A DNA stretch of 64,000 nt from JADLGL01 sp050184415. GTDB lineage: Bacteria; Pseudomonadota; Alphaproteobacteria; Rhizobiales; Kaistiaceae. Made by a program: the position numbers and the translations under genes. This document shows, piece after piece, positions 47,177 through 56,071 of the stretch. The notes below the pieces were generated by a model, which saw only the letters and a program-made list of their open reading frames with translations, was not told where the DNA came from and did no database searches. How positions within the stretch are numbered: position 1 is the first letter of the stretch; each line of letters begins with the position of its first letter. The stretch is from positions 1 to 64,000 of the forward strand of contig JBFXAJ010000009.1 of the NCBI GenBank assembly GCA_050184415.1, in the 5' to 3' direction.

Positions 47177-48445
47177 CTATCGAGCGGAGCGGAGGTGCTG
47201 CAACAGGAGGTTGGAGGGATAGCCGTCCTGCGTCAGGCCCGCCATCCGCTGGTAGCTCCGGATGGCCGAGCGGGTGCCGTTCCCGACCACCGCGTCGATC
47301 GGCCCTTCATAGAGGCCGAGGCGGGCGAGGAGCTGCTGGAGCTCGTAGCGCTGGCTTTCGTTGAGCGGGCTCGCGTCGCGCACCCAGGCCTGGCGGAATT
47401 CGCCGAACCCCTGCAGCCGGTCCGCGAGATGGCCGACCGCGAGCGCGTAGGAATTGGCGTTGTTGTACCGCTTGATGACCCGGAAATTGTCGAGGAGCAG
47501 GAAGGCCGGGCCGTTGGCGCCCGCCGGCGCCCATAGCGTCGCCTGGTCGCCGGGCCGCGGGAAATCGGCGCCGGAGGCGCGGAGGACGCCCATCGTCCGC
47601 CACTGGGCGATCGACCGCTGGTCGCCGCTGTCGGCCTGAGTATAGTCGAAGCCTGCGGGGAGCCTGACCTCGTAGCCCCAGGTTTCGCCGGCCTGCCACC
47701 CCATGGCGTCGAGATAGGCGGCGGTCGAGGCAAGCGCGTCGACCGGCGACGACCAGACGTCTCGGCGCCCGTCACGGTCCCAGTCGACCGCATAGGCTTC
47801 GAAGGTCGTGGGGATGAACTGGGTGTGGCCCATCGCCCCCGCCCACGACCCCGTCATGGCCGCCGGCGAGATGTCGCCCCGCTGCAGGATCTTGAGGGCG
47901 GCGATGAGCTGCGTCTCGCCGTAGCGCTGGCGGGAGCCGCCCATATAGGCGAGCGTCGCCAGCGAGCGGATCGTCGGCTTGACGATGTTGCGGTTGTCCA
48001 GCACCGCGCCATAGGAGCTTTCCATGCCCCAGATGGCGAGAATGACGTAGCGGTTGACGCCGTAATGCGCCTCGAGCTGGGCGAGGAGGTTGCCCCATTG
48101 CGGGATCTTGGCGACGCCGTTCGCGACGCGCTCGGCGGAGACCGCGCTATCGAGATAGTCCCAGATCGGGCGCACGAATTCCGGCTGGTTGGTCGCCGAG
48201 GGGACGATCGACGGGTCCGGCTCGAAATTGCCGAGCGCCGCCGAGTAGGTCGCCCAGGTCACGCCGGCGGCCTCCGCCCGCGGCCAGAAGGCCTGCACCC
48301 AGCGGTCCGACGCGGCGTCCGCCCGGGCGGCGTTGCCCGTCAGCAGCACCGTTGCGACAGCCGCGCCGACAAGTGCCAGCCGCGATCGGCGAAGGGCCGC
48401 CAGACCGGCTTCCACGGAGCGAGCGAGTCCTGATCTGTTACCCAT
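47177..48445 (-). CDS. Lytic murein transglycosylase, MltB type
   Basis: A 422-residue exported enzyme that cleaves peptidoglycan glycan strands. After an N-terminal helix (VGAAVATVLLTGNAARA) comes the SLT2 domain with catalytic Glu in LAIWGMESSYGAVL, then GAMGHTQFIPTTFEAYAVDWDRDGRRDVW. A C-terminal PG_binding_1 domain is ELQQLLARLGLYEGPIDAVVGNGTRSAIRSYQRMAGLTQDGYP. It follows the layout of the MltB/SltB family. ATG 48445 (MGNRSG) is chosen over ATG 48454; either is possible. Confidence 0.94.
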   Translation of the reverse strand: MGNRSGLARSVEAGLAALRRSRLALVGAAVATVLLTGNAARADAASDRWVQAFWPRAEAAGVTWATYSAALGNFEPDPSIVPSATNQPEFVRPIWDYLDSAVSAERVANGVAKIPQWGNLLAQLEAHYGVNRYVILAIWGMESSYGAVLDNRNIVKPTIRSLATLAYMGGSRQRYGETQLIAALKILQRGDISPAAMTGSWAGAMGHTQFIPTTFEAYAVDWDRDGRRDVWSSPVDALASTAAYLDAMGWQAGETWGYEVRLPAGFDYTQADSGDQRSIAQWRTMGVLRASGADFPRPGDQATLWAPAGANGPAFLLLDNFRVIKRYNNANSYALAVGHLADRLQGFGEFRQAWVRDASPLNESQRYELQQLLARLGLYEGPIDAVVGNGTRSAIRSYQRMAGLTQDGYPSNLLLQHLRSAR

Positions 48446-48506
48446 TTGACACACTCAAGCGATTTTTGACTGCACAGTTGGACAAAAAAGGGGCGATCCG
48501 ACCCCG

Positions 48507-49499
48507 CTATTCGCGCTGGTTGCGGTGGGTCAGCGCTTCCTCCCAGTCGAGCGCGGTGCGGATGATGAAATCGAGGTCGTCGTGCTGCGGCGTCCAGTCG
48601 AACGTCCTGCGGATCAGGCCGGGGTCGCCGACGAGGGTCGGCGGATCGCCGGGCCGGCGGTCGGCCATGGTGACGTTGAGCGTCTTGCCCGAGACGCGGC
48701 TGACGGAGTCGAGCACCTCGAGGACTGAATAGCCGTGGCCGTAGCTGCAATTGGCGACGATGCTGTCGCCGCCCTTGCGGAGGTAGGTGAGCGCGGCGAG
48801 GTGGGCGTGGCTGAGATCGGTGACGTGGATGTAGTCGCGGACTCCGGTGCCGTCCGGGGTCGGGTAGTCGGTGCCGAAGACCTCCACGCCCTTGCGCTTG
48901 CCGAGCGCCGCTTCCGCCGCGACCTTGATGAGGTGCGTTGCCCCGCGGGTGGACTGCCCGGTCCGTCCCTTCGGATCGGCGCCCGCGACGTTGAAATAGC
49001 GCAGGGCGACGTAGTCGAAATCGTAGGCGACCGCCGTATCGGCGAGCATCACCTCCGTCATCCGCTTCGACCAGCCATAGGGCGACGGCGGCGCCTTCGG
49101 CGCCTCCTCGATGATGGGCGTCGGAACGTTGAGCGCGTAAACCGTCGCGGTCGAGGAGAAGACGAAATTCTTGACCCCGGTCTCGACTGCGGTCTCGATC
49201 AGGGTGCGCGATTTGACGGTGTTGTTCAGATAGTAGCGAAGCGGCTGGGCGACGGATTCGGGGACGATGACGGAGCCCGCGAAATGGATGATGGCGTCGA
49301 TGTCGCGGCTGCGGACGATCTCTGCAAGAAGGGGCCCGTCGCCGACGTCGCCCGTCACGAGCTCGGCTTCGGGCGGCAAGGCCCAGCGGAACCCGGTCGA
49401 CAGATTGTCGACGACGACCACCTTCTCGCCGGAATCGACGAGATCCCAGACGACGTGACTCCCGATGTAGCCGGCCCCGCCCGTCACGAGGATCGTCAT
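48507..49499 (-). CDS. galE: UDP-glucose 4-epimerase
   Basis: A 330-residue extended SDR enzyme interconverting UDP-glucose and UDP-galactose. It has the NAD motif VTGGAGYIGSH, IIHFAGSVIVPESV, and the catalytic YGWSK (Tyr-x-x-x-Lys). RYFNVAGADP and GTDYPTPDGTGVRDYIHVTDL are GalE signatures. It is divergent from galU, 144 nt away, so the two could share a promoter region and work in supply of nucleotide sugars for envelope polysaccharides. Confidence 0.95.
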   Translation of the reverse strand: MTILVTGGAGYIGSHVVWDLVDSGEKVVVVDNLSTGFRWALPPEAELVTGDVGDGPLLAEIVRSRDIDAIIHFAGSVIVPESVAQPLRYYLNNTVKSRTLIETAVETGVKNFVFSSTATVYALNVPTPIIEEAPKAPPSPYGWSKRMTEVMLADTAVAYDFDYVALRYFNVAGADPKGRTGQSTRGATHLIKVAAEAALGKRKGVEVFGTDYPTPDGTGVRDYIHVTDLSHAHLAALTYLRKGGDSIVANCSYGHGYSVLEVLDSVSRVSGKTLNVTMADRRPGDPPTLVGDPGLIRRTFDWTPQHDDLDFIIRTALDWEEALTHRNQRE

Positions 49500-49643
49500 C
49501 TTCAGTCCATTCTCGATTGGCGGATTGCCGCCCCGGCGGAAGAGAGTGGAGTGAAGTCGTTGACGATTTGTTAGCCTTACCCGGACTGCCGTTCAGACCT
49601 CGGCCAACGCCCGGACCAACACAGAACAAGGGGAAGAAAGTCC

Positions 49644-50549
49644 ATGCCCGATCCGATCAGGACCGCCGTCATCCCGGTGGCCGGCCTCGGCACCCGGTTC
49701 CTGCCGGCCACCAAGGCGATCCCGAAGGAAATGCTCCCGGTCGTGGACCGGCCCCTGATCCAGTACGCGGTCGACGAGGCGCGCGAGGCCGGAATCGAGC
49801 ACTTCGTATTCGTCACCGGCCGCAACAAGGCGGTGATCGAGGACTATTTCGACAACCAGTTCGAGCTCGAGGCGACGCTCAAGGAGCGCGGCAAGCTGAA
49901 GGACCTCGCGCGCCTTCACGCCGACAAGCTGCCGCCGGGCGCGGCGAGCTTCACCCGCCAGCAATTGCCCGCGGGCCTCGGCCATGCGGTGTGGTGCGCG
50001 CGCGAGATCGTGGGGCAGCATCCCTTCGCGGTGCTCCTGCCGGACATGCTGCTGCAATCGACGCCCGGCTGCCTCGCCCAGATGGTGGCGGCCTATGCCG
50101 AGATTGGCGGCAACATCCTCGCCCTCAGCGAATGCGACCCGCAGAAGACGCAGGAATACGGCATCGTCGCCATCGGCGAGGCCGTCGGCCCCGCCTATGC
50201 GATCACCGCGATGGTCGAGAAGCCGCGGCCCGAGGACGCGCCGTCGAACCTCTACATCAACGGCCGCTACATCTTTCAGCCCGAGATCTTCGTCGAGCTG
50301 TCGCAGCATCGCGCGGGGGCCGGCGGCGAGATCCAGCTCACCGACGCCATGATCCACCTCGCCGAGCGGCAGCCGATCTACGGCCTCCGCTATCACGGCC
50401 GGACGTTCGACTGCGGGTCGAAGGGCGGCTTCCTCGCCGCCAATTACGCCTACGCGCTGCGGCGGCCGGACATCGCGGACGAGCTCCGCGCCGAATTCGC
50501 CAAGCTGCTCGGATCGATCGAGGCCGAGCACGCCGCCGCGCAGCACTGA
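49644..50549 (+). CDS. galU: UTP-glucose-1-phosphate uridylyltransferase
   Basis: A 301-residue nucleotidyltransferase that makes UDP-glucose. Motifs are AVIPVAGLGTRFLPATKAIPKEMLPVVDRPLIQYAVDEA, VTGRNKAVIEDYFDN and AVLLPDMLL. It should supply GalE and polysaccharide synthesis. AAGGGGAAG lies upstream of the ATG, and a strong terminator follows, so it is probably a single-gene unit divergent from galE. Confidence 0.95.
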   Translation: MPDPIRTAVIPVAGLGTRFLPATKAIPKEMLPVVDRPLIQYAVDEAREAGIEHFVFVTGRNKAVIEDYFDNQFELEATLKERGKLKDLARLHADKLPPGAASFTRQQLPAGLGHAVWCAREIVGQHPFAVLLPDMLLQSTPGCLAQMVAAYAEIGGNILALSECDPQKTQEYGIVAIGEAVGPAYAITAMVEKPRPEDAPSNLYINGRYIFQPEIFVELSQHRAGAGGEIQLTDAMIHLAERQPIYGLRYHGRTFDCGSKGGFLAANYAYALRRPDIADELRAEFAKLLGSIEAEHAAAQH

Positions 50550-50566
50550 AAAGTCACGCCAAAGCA

Positions 50567-50594
50567 AAAGGCGCGCCCGGGGCGCGCCTTTTCC
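50567..50594 (+). terminator. Terminator after galU
   Basis: The stem aaaaggcgcgcc / ggcgcgcctttt surrounds a small loop and ends in TTTTCCC, 18 nt after the galU stop. Because both arms end in A- and T-tracts it could also stop the convergent rpmE transcript. Confidence 0.85.
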
Positions 50595-50620
50595 CTAACG
50601 TCGATGGACGCTGCGGCAGG

Positions 50621-50851
50621 CTACTTCTTGGTGCCCGTCAGGCCGGCGAAGCGCGAGTTGAAGCGCGAGACGCGGCCGCCGCGATCGAGGAGCTGCTGCG
50701 AGCCGCCGGTCCAGGCCGGATGGGTCTTGGAGTCGATGTCGAGGCGGAGCGTGTCGCCCTCTGCGCCCCAGGTCGAACGCGTCGTGTATTCGGTGCCGTC
50801 GGTCATCACCACTTTGATGGTGTGATAGTCCGGGTGGATTTCCTTCTTCAT
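50621..50851 (-). CDS. rpmE: 50S ribosomal protein L31
   Basis: A 76-residue large-subunit protein. It starts MKKEIHPDYHTIKVVMTDGTEYTTRSTWG and contains THPAWTGGSQQLLDRGGRVSRFNSRF, characteristic of alphaproteobacterial L31. The zinc-binding Cys of the C+ form are absent, so it is the C- type. ATG 50851 is the family start. Confidence 0.96.
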   Translation of the reverse strand: MKKEIHPDYHTIKVVMTDGTEYTTRSTWGAEGDTLRLDIDSKTHPAWTGGSQQLLDRGGRVSRFNSRFAGLTGTKK

Positions 50852-50968
50852 CGTTCGGCTCGGCAAAATGGAGGTTTCGCCGGGCGCGCGATCGGGGCCG
50901 GCTCTTTGGGCGCGATCCTATAGACGAGGGCGCCGACCCTCGCAAGGCACGCCGATCGACGCGGCGCG

Positions 50969-51202
50969 TCAGAGGACGCCCGGCTTGCAGATCTGGCAGA
51001 AACCGGAGTCGGTGACGCCGGGATAGCGCCGCTCGATGTAAGCACGCGCGTCCTCCGGGGTCGTGAACGGGCCTTCCCATTCCGGTCCGGGCTCGCCAGT
51101 CGTCCGCGCGGCGAGGCTCTCACCCTCGTCGCAATGCAGGCACGCCTCGTCATGGACCCGAGCGCGCTTGCGGTCTTTCGAATGCGAGATGAAGAACGCC
51201 AT
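50969..51202 (-). CDS. Small Cys-pair protein, hypothetical
   Basis: A 77-residue protein, starting MAFFISHSKDRKRARVHDEACLHCDEGESL and ending YPGVTDSGFCQICKPGVL. Two C-x-x-C pairs (CLHC, CQIC) could bind one zinc, and GPFTTPEDARAYIERRYPG predicts a helix. GGAGGA is 7 nt upstream of ATG 51202, which supports this start. No family is recognised. Confidence 0.7.
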   Translation of the reverse strand: MAFFISHSKDRKRARVHDEACLHCDEGESLAARTTGEPGPEWEGPFTTPEDARAYIERRYPGVTDSGFCQICKPGVL

Positions 51203-51290
51203 ACTGTCAGTCCTCCGACGATCCAGCATATCGAAGGGACCGACTGCGTGCACGGCCGGCACCATCTCCATAGACACTTGAGGTGAGACG

Positions 51291-51806
51291 ATGCGCATTC
51301 GCGGCTACATGGCGAGCACGGTCGACGGCTACATCGCCGACACGGATGGCGGTTTCGGCTTCCTGGACCCGTTCAATTCCGTCGAGGCCGGCTATGATCG
51401 CTTCTTCGCTGGCATCGGAACGGTGGTGATGGGCCGCACCACATACGACCAGGTACAGGCGATGGGCTGGCCCTATGCGGGTCGGCGCGGCATCATCGTC
51501 ACGAGCTCTCCGCTCCAGGAACCGCCCGCCGGCGTCGAAGCCTGGACGAAACCTGTGCCGGCGCTGATCGCTGAACTCCGCGCGTCGGACGACAAGAGGG
51601 ACGCGTGGGTCGTCGGCGGAGCGCGCCTCCAGGCCGAGTTCATCGCGGCCGATGCGCTCGATACCCTCGACATGTTCGTGGTGCCGCTGCTCCTCGGTGA
51701 CGGAATAAGGATGTTTCCGCGGGGCGGACCGGCGCGATCGCTGCGGCTCCATCTCGTCGAGGGCCTCGGCAAGGGAATGGTGAGGCTCAGCTATATCGCG
51801 GCCTGA
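51291..51806 (+). CDS. Dihydrofolate reductase-family (RibD C-terminal) protein
   Basis: A 171-residue protein of the same group as the product of 38830-39414. Family marks are MRIRGYMASTVDGYIADTDGGFGFLDPF, VVMGRTTYDQVQAMGWPYAGRRGIIVTSSPL, AWVVGGARLQAEFIAADALDTLDMFVVPLLLGDGIRMFP. TGAGGTGAG lies just upstream. NADPH binding is expected; the substrate is not known. It is divergent from the small Cys-pair protein. Confidence 0.93.
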   Translation: MRIRGYMASTVDGYIADTDGGFGFLDPFNSVEAGYDRFFAGIGTVVMGRTTYDQVQAMGWPYAGRRGIIVTSSPLQEPPAGVEAWTKPVPALIAELRASDDKRDAWVVGGARLQAEFIAADALDTLDMFVVPLLLGDGIRMFPRGGPARSLRLHLVEGLGKGMVRLSYIAA

Positions 51807-51863
51807 GCGGCGATTGCCTGGCGCTCCTGCGGCGGCTATCGCTTCGGGGTCACGGAGGCCCGC

Positions 51864-52649
51864 ATGCCGGCGAAAGAGAGCGTCGCGATCGTCACCGGCG
51901 GCGCCAGAGGAATCGGCCTTGCGGTCGTCCAGCGCCTCATGCGCGAAGGCGTGTGCGTGATCCTGGCCGACAATGATCCCGTCGCCGGGAAGGCGGCGGA
52001 GGAAAGCCTCAAGGGCGCCGGCCCGCTCCGCTTCATGGAGTGCGACGTCACCGAGCGCCTCGACATCCACAATCTTCTCGCCGCGGCACTCGACTCGTTC
52101 GGCCGGATCGACAGCCTCGTGAACTGCGCGGGCATCGACCCGACGCGGCCGTTTCTCGAGATGACGGAGGAGGAATTCGACGCGGTGCTGCGCGTCAACC
52201 TCAAGGGTCAGTTCCTCGCCGGACAGGCGGTCGCACGCCACCTCGTCCAGCGCGTTGAGTCCGGTGGGGCCCCGGGCGCGATCGTCAACCTCGCGTCGGT
52301 CGATGCGATCATCGCCCGGCCCGACCATCTCGCTTATGCGGTGTCGAAGGGCGCGGTCGTCCAGTTGACGCGCGCGATGGCGGTGACGCTCGCGCCCTAC
52401 GGCATCCGCGTCAACGCGATCGGTCCCGGCGCGATCAGGACCGAGGTCCCGGCCGAGGCGGTGACAGAGCCAGAGTTCCGGCGGAAGAAGCTGTCGCGTG
52501 TGCCGCTCGGCCGCCTCGGCGAGCCCGAGGAGGTGGCGGCCTTGGCCGCCTTCCTCATCTCCGATGAGGCGACCTATGTCACCGGCCAGACCGTCTATGT
52601 GGATGGCGGGTTGCTGCCGCTCTCGGGACCCGCGCCGGCGCGCGGCTAG
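51864..52649 (+). CDS. Short-chain dehydrogenase/reductase
   Basis: A 261-residue classical SDR with TGGARGIG (NAD(P) site), NCAG, catalytic Ser in VNLASVDA, and YAVSK (Tyr-x-x-x-Lys). The end (GQTVYVDGGLLPLSG) is also typical. The Asp in ILADNDP after the second strand favours NAD over NADP. The specific alcohol or ketone is not evident. It stands alone, 57 nt after the RibD-C protein. Confidence 0.93.
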   Translation: MPAKESVAIVTGGARGIGLAVVQRLMREGVCVILADNDPVAGKAAEESLKGAGPLRFMECDVTERLDIHNLLAAALDSFGRIDSLVNCAGIDPTRPFLEMTEEEFDAVLRVNLKGQFLAGQAVARHLVQRVESGGAPGAIVNLASVDAIIARPDHLAYAVSKGAVVQLTRAMAVTLAPYGIRVNAIGPGAIRTEVPAEAVTEPEFRRKKLSRVPLGRLGEPEEVAALAAFLISDEATYVTGQTVYVDGGLLPLSGPAPARG

Positions 52650-52660
52650 CGCGGAGCCGC

Positions 52661-53356
52661 CTACGAGTCGGATGCGCTCTTGATCGACTTCAGCTTGGCG
52701 AACACGGCATCGGCGTCGAGTTCGGCGTCGCCGCCGGTCCGCCGTCGCGCCGCGGCCGCAAGGGCCTCCGCCGCAGTCGTTTCGCTCGCCGGGAGGAGCG
52801 TCGGGCCGCCTGCGGGGACCTCCTGCGGCGGCAGGCCCTTGGCGGCCTTCTCGACCTCCATGTCGAGGTCGATCTGCGAGCAGAGACCGAGGGTGACCGG
52901 ATCCATCGGCGTAAGGTTGTTCGAGTTCCAGTGCGTCCGGTTGCGGATCGCATCGATCGTCGGCTTGGTCGTACCGACGAGGCGCGAGATCTGGGCGTCC
53001 TTGAGCTCCGGGTGGTAGCGCAGCAGCCACAGCACCGCATTCGGCCGGTCATGACGGCGCGAGACGGGCGTGTAGCGCGGCCCCTTCCGCTTCACGGTCG
53101 GTACGCGGACTTTCGGGTCGGAGATCTTGAGGCGGTAGCCGGTGTCGGCCTCGCCCTTGGCGATTTCCTCCCGCGTGAGCTGCCCGGTCGAGACCGGGTC
53201 GAGCCCCTTGACGCTCATCGCGGCCTCGCCATCGGCGATCGCCTTCACCTCAAGCGGATGGAGGGCGCAGAAATCGGCGATCTGCTGGAAGCTCAGCGCG
53301 GTGTTCTCGACCAGCCACACGGCGGTTGCTTTGGGCATCAAGAGGGAAGTGGACAT
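52661..53356 (-). CDS. trcR: TrcR-like (DUF1013) RNA polymerase-associated regulator
   Basis: A 231-residue DUF1013 protein. In Caulobacter this family (TrcR) associates with RNA polymerase and controls cell-cycle transcription. The family start MSTSLLMPKATAVWLVENTALSFQQIADFCALHPLEVKAIADGE and the HTH-like LSFQQIADFC and AQISRLVGTTKPTIDAIRNRTHWNS are present; the last 70 residues are Ala/Asp-rich. TrcR-like genes are common in alphaproteobacteria and usually essential or near-essential. Length is near that of other members. Confidence 0.92.
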   Translation of the reverse strand: MSTSLLMPKATAVWLVENTALSFQQIADFCALHPLEVKAIADGEAAMSVKGLDPVSTGQLTREEIAKGEADTGYRLKISDPKVRVPTVKRKGPRYTPVSRRHDRPNAVLWLLRYHPELKDAQISRLVGTTKPTIDAIRNRTHWNSNNLTPMDPVTLGLCSQIDLDMEVEKAAKGLPPQEVPAGGPTLLPASETTAAEALAAAARRRTGGDAELDADAVFAKLKSIKSASDS

Positions 53357-53489
53357 AGGGCCTCCTCGTTGCTCCGCCCGTTCCGGCGGAGCCCCAGCGA
53401 CGGCAATTTTGCTTGGGGATGCCTTCTATATAGGTGGCACGCATGCCGATGGCAAACCGGGCTCCGCCCATCGGCTGGGCTCCGCTTTT

Positions 53490-53645
53490 GAGCATCCGCC
53501 TTGAGGGGAGGCGGAAGCTCGCGACTGCAAGGAGCAAGCTTCGGTGGGGGTCGCGGCGATTCAACGATCACCGCCATCGATGGTCCCAGCCGCCCACCCG
53601 AACGGGCTTCGCCCGATCGACCTCCCCACAAGGGGGAGGTTCGGC
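53490..53645. repeat. Small hairpin mosaic
   Basis: Short palindromes cgggc-ttc-gcccg at 53603-53615 and cctcccc/ggggagg-type at 53621-53639, with upstream ggggaggcgg and gcttcgg elements, form a block like the longer one at 26297-26700. It lies between the TrcR gene and the quinone oxidoreductase. Confidence 0.5.
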
Positions 53646-53680
53646 GGAGTATGGTGCGAACGTGTGCGAGCCGGCTAGGC

Positions 53681-54679
53681 CTACACGACGAGCATCACCT
53701 TGCCGATATGCTCGCCCGCCTCGACGCGCCGGTGGGCCTCGCTGGCGGCATCGAGGGGGAAGGTCGAATCGATGATCGGGCGTACGGTGCCGGCGGCGAG
53801 CAGCGGCCAGACCTTCGCTCCCAGCTGGGCCGCGATGGCCGCTTTCACCGCGATGGTCCGCGGCCGGAGCGTCGATCCGGTGTGCGTGAGCCGCTTCACC
53901 ATCAGCGGCATGAAATCCACCGGCGCGGCCGAGCCGCCGAGAAAGGCGATCTGGGCGATGCGGCCATCGCGCGCGGCGGCGGCGTAGTTCCGCGCGATGT
54001 AGTCGCCCCCGACGATGTCGAGGATGACATCGACACCGCGGCCATCGGTGAAGTCCTTGACAGCCTTGACGAAATCCTGGTCGCGATAGTTGATCGCAAG
54101 ATCCGCTCCGAGGGCACGGCAGGCTTCGGCCTTGGCGTCGCTGCCGACCGTGACGATGACGATCGCGCCGAAGGCCTTCCCGAGCTGGATCGCGACGGTG
54201 CCGATGCCGGAGCTGCCGCCATGGACAAGGAGCGTCTCACCCTGCTCGAGCCGACAGCGGTCGAACACGTTCGACCACACAGTGAAGAACGTTTCCGGCA
54301 AGGCGGCCGACTGGACCATGTCGAAGCCGTCGGGGAGCGGCAGTGCGTGGCTCGCATGGGCGAGGCAGTACTCGGCGTAGCCGCCGCCGGGGACGAGCGC
54401 CGTGACGCGGTCGCCGACGGCGCGGTCGACGGTGTTCGGGCCGCGGTCGACGATGGTGCCGGCAATCTCGAGGCCCGGGATCGTGGTGACGCCGGGCGGT
54501 GGCGGATAGTGGCCCTGGCGCTGGGCAATGTCCGGCCGGTTGACCCCGGCCGCCTCGACCTTGATCAGCACCTCGCCTTCCGCAGGCTCGGGCACCGGCC
54601 GGCGTACCGGGACCAGGACCTCCGGTCCTCCGGGCTCGCGGATCAGGATGGCGTTCATGGAGTCGGGCACGGCGGGCAT
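53681..54679 (-). CDS. NAD(P)H:quinone oxidoreductase, MDR family
   Basis: A 332-residue medium-chain dehydrogenase/reductase. It starts MNAILIREPGGPEVLVPVRRPVPEPAEGEVLIKVEAAGVNRPDIAQRQGHYPPPPG after a short extension. The NADPH-binding region is LLVHGGSSGIGTVAIQLGKAFGA, with YRDQDFVKAVKDFTDGRGVDVILDIVGGDY. This matches PIG3/TP53I3-type quinone oxidoreductases. ATG 54679 is chosen because GAGGAGA lies 7 nt upstream. Confidence 0.93.
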   Translation of the reverse strand: MPAVPDSMNAILIREPGGPEVLVPVRRPVPEPAEGEVLIKVEAAGVNRPDIAQRQGHYPPPPGVTTIPGLEIAGTIVDRGPNTVDRAVGDRVTALVPGGGYAEYCLAHASHALPLPDGFDMVQSAALPETFFTVWSNVFDRCRLEQGETLLVHGGSSGIGTVAIQLGKAFGAIVIVTVGSDAKAEACRALGADLAINYRDQDFVKAVKDFTDGRGVDVILDIVGGDYIARNYAAAARDGRIAQIAFLGGSAAPVDFMPLMVKRLTHTGSTLRPRTIAVKAAIAAQLGAKVWPLLAAGTVRPIIDSTFPLDAASEAHRRVEAGEHIGKVMLVV

Positions 54680-54789
54680 GACGATGTCTCCTCGCACGGG
54701 CAGCCGATTCTGCTCCGCGGCCGGCGGCCTGACAAGGCCGGTTCCCGCCGATAGAAATCATCGGAGCGAACGGCAAGGGAGAAACGCAC

Positions 54790-54984
54790 ATGCCCCTGTT
54801 CGACGAGGAGCCGCCGCGCCCGAAGAAGGCCGCGCACACGGTCGGCGAGGACCTCGCGACGCTGTCGGAGGACGAGCTCGGCGAGCGCATCGCGCTGCTC
54901 CGTGCCGAGATCGCCCGCATCGAAGCGGTGCTCGCGTCGAAGAAGGCGAGCCGCTCCGCCGCGGCGTCGTTCTTCAAAAGCTGA
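54790..54984 (+). CDS. DUF1192 small protein
   Basis: A 64-residue protein starting MPLFDEEPPRPKKAAHTVGEDLATLSEDELGERIALLRAEIARIEAVLASKKASRSAAASFFKS. This is the DUF1192 family, found across alphaproteobacteria, of unknown function; residues 28-50 form a coiled-coil helix. AAGGGAGAAA is just upstream of the ATG. It is divergent from the quinone oxidoreductase, as is often seen. Confidence 0.92.
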   Translation: MPLFDEEPPRPKKAAHTVGEDLATLSEDELGERIALLRAEIARIEAVLASKKASRSAAASFFKS

Positions 54985-55087
54985 GGAAAACCACCGCGAG
55001 CATCCGAAGATCATCCTCCACAAGCCGCGTTGCGCGGGCGCCGCGGCGATGTAGAGTCCGGCCGCGGGCCGCTCGAAGGGGGCATCC

Positions 55088-56071
55088 ATGTCTACTGGCG
55101 TCACGATCGTCGCGGTCGTCCTTGTCCTCCTGATCGTGTTCACGCTCTTCGCCGGCGTGAAGCAGGTCACGCAGGGCTACAACTACACGGTCGAGCGTTT
55201 CGGCCGGTACACGATGACCCTGAAGCCCGGCCTCAATCTCATCGTCCCGTTCATCGACCGCATCGGCGCGAAGATGAACATGATGGAGCAGGTGCTGGAC
55301 GTCCCGACCCAGGAAGTCATCACCAAGGACAATGCGACGGTCTCGGTCGACGGCGTCGCCTTCTACCAGGTGCTCGACGCCGCCCGTGCCGCCTATGAGG
55401 TCAGCGGCCTCCAGAACGCGATCCTCAACATCACCATGACCAACATCCGCACGGTCATGGGCTCCCTCGATCTCGATGCCCTCCTGTCGCATCGCGACGA
55501 GATCAACGACCGCATCCTCCATGTCGTCGATGCCGCCGCCTCGCCGTGGGGCGTGAAGATGACCCGCATCGAGATCAAGGACATCGTGCCGCCGCGCGAC
55601 CTCGTTGATTCGATGGGCCGCCAGATGAAGGCCGAGCGCGAGAAGCGCGCGGTCATCCTCGAGGCCGAAGGCCTGCGGCAATCTGAGATTCTGAAGGCCG
55701 AAGGGCAGAAGCAGGCCCAGATCCTCGAGGCCGAAGGTCGCCGCGAAGCCGCGTTCCGCGACGCCGAGGCCCGCGAACGCGCCGCGGAAGCCGAGGCCAA
55801 GGCAACCGAGATGGTGTCGAGCGCGATCGCCGCCGGCGACGTGCAGGCCATCAACTATTTCGTCGCCCAGCGCTACACGACCGCGCTGGAGAAGATCGCG
55901 TCCGCACCCAACCAGAAGGTGCTGATGCTGCCGGTCGAGGCGGCGTCGCTGATCGGTTCGCTGACCGGCATTGCCGAGATCGCCAAGGCGACGTTCAGCG
56001 ACGGTCCGCCCCCCGCGCAGCCCTGGAGCCGGCGCTCGGTGCCGCCGTCAGCGCAGGAGCCGGGCGGCTAG
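55088..56071 (+). CDS. SPFH/Band 7 (stomatin-like) membrane protein
   Basis: A 327-residue protein with an N-terminal membrane anchor (TIVAVVLVLLIVFTLFAG), a Band 7 domain (VTQGYNYTVERFGRYTMTLKPGLNLIVPFIDRI to about residue 170), and an Ala/Glu/Arg-rich coiled coil (residues ~170-250, with REAAFRDAEARERAAEAEAKATEM). The partner is the NfeD protein that starts right at the stop. SPFH-NfeD pairs form large membrane-microdomain assemblies, sometimes with a linked protease. Confidence 0.93.
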   Translation: MSTGVTIVAVVLVLLIVFTLFAGVKQVTQGYNYTVERFGRYTMTLKPGLNLIVPFIDRIGAKMNMMEQVLDVPTQEVITKDNATVSVDGVAFYQVLDAARAAYEVSGLQNAILNITMTNIRTVMGSLDLDALLSHRDEINDRILHVVDAAASPWGVKMTRIEIKDIVPPRDLVDSMGRQMKAEREKRAVILEAEGLRQSEILKAEGQKQAQILEAEGRREAAFRDAEARERAAEAEAKATEMVSSAIAAGDVQAINYFVAQRYTTALEKIASAPNQKVLMLPVEAASLIGSLTGIAEIAKATFSDGPPPAQPWSRRSVPPSAQEPGG

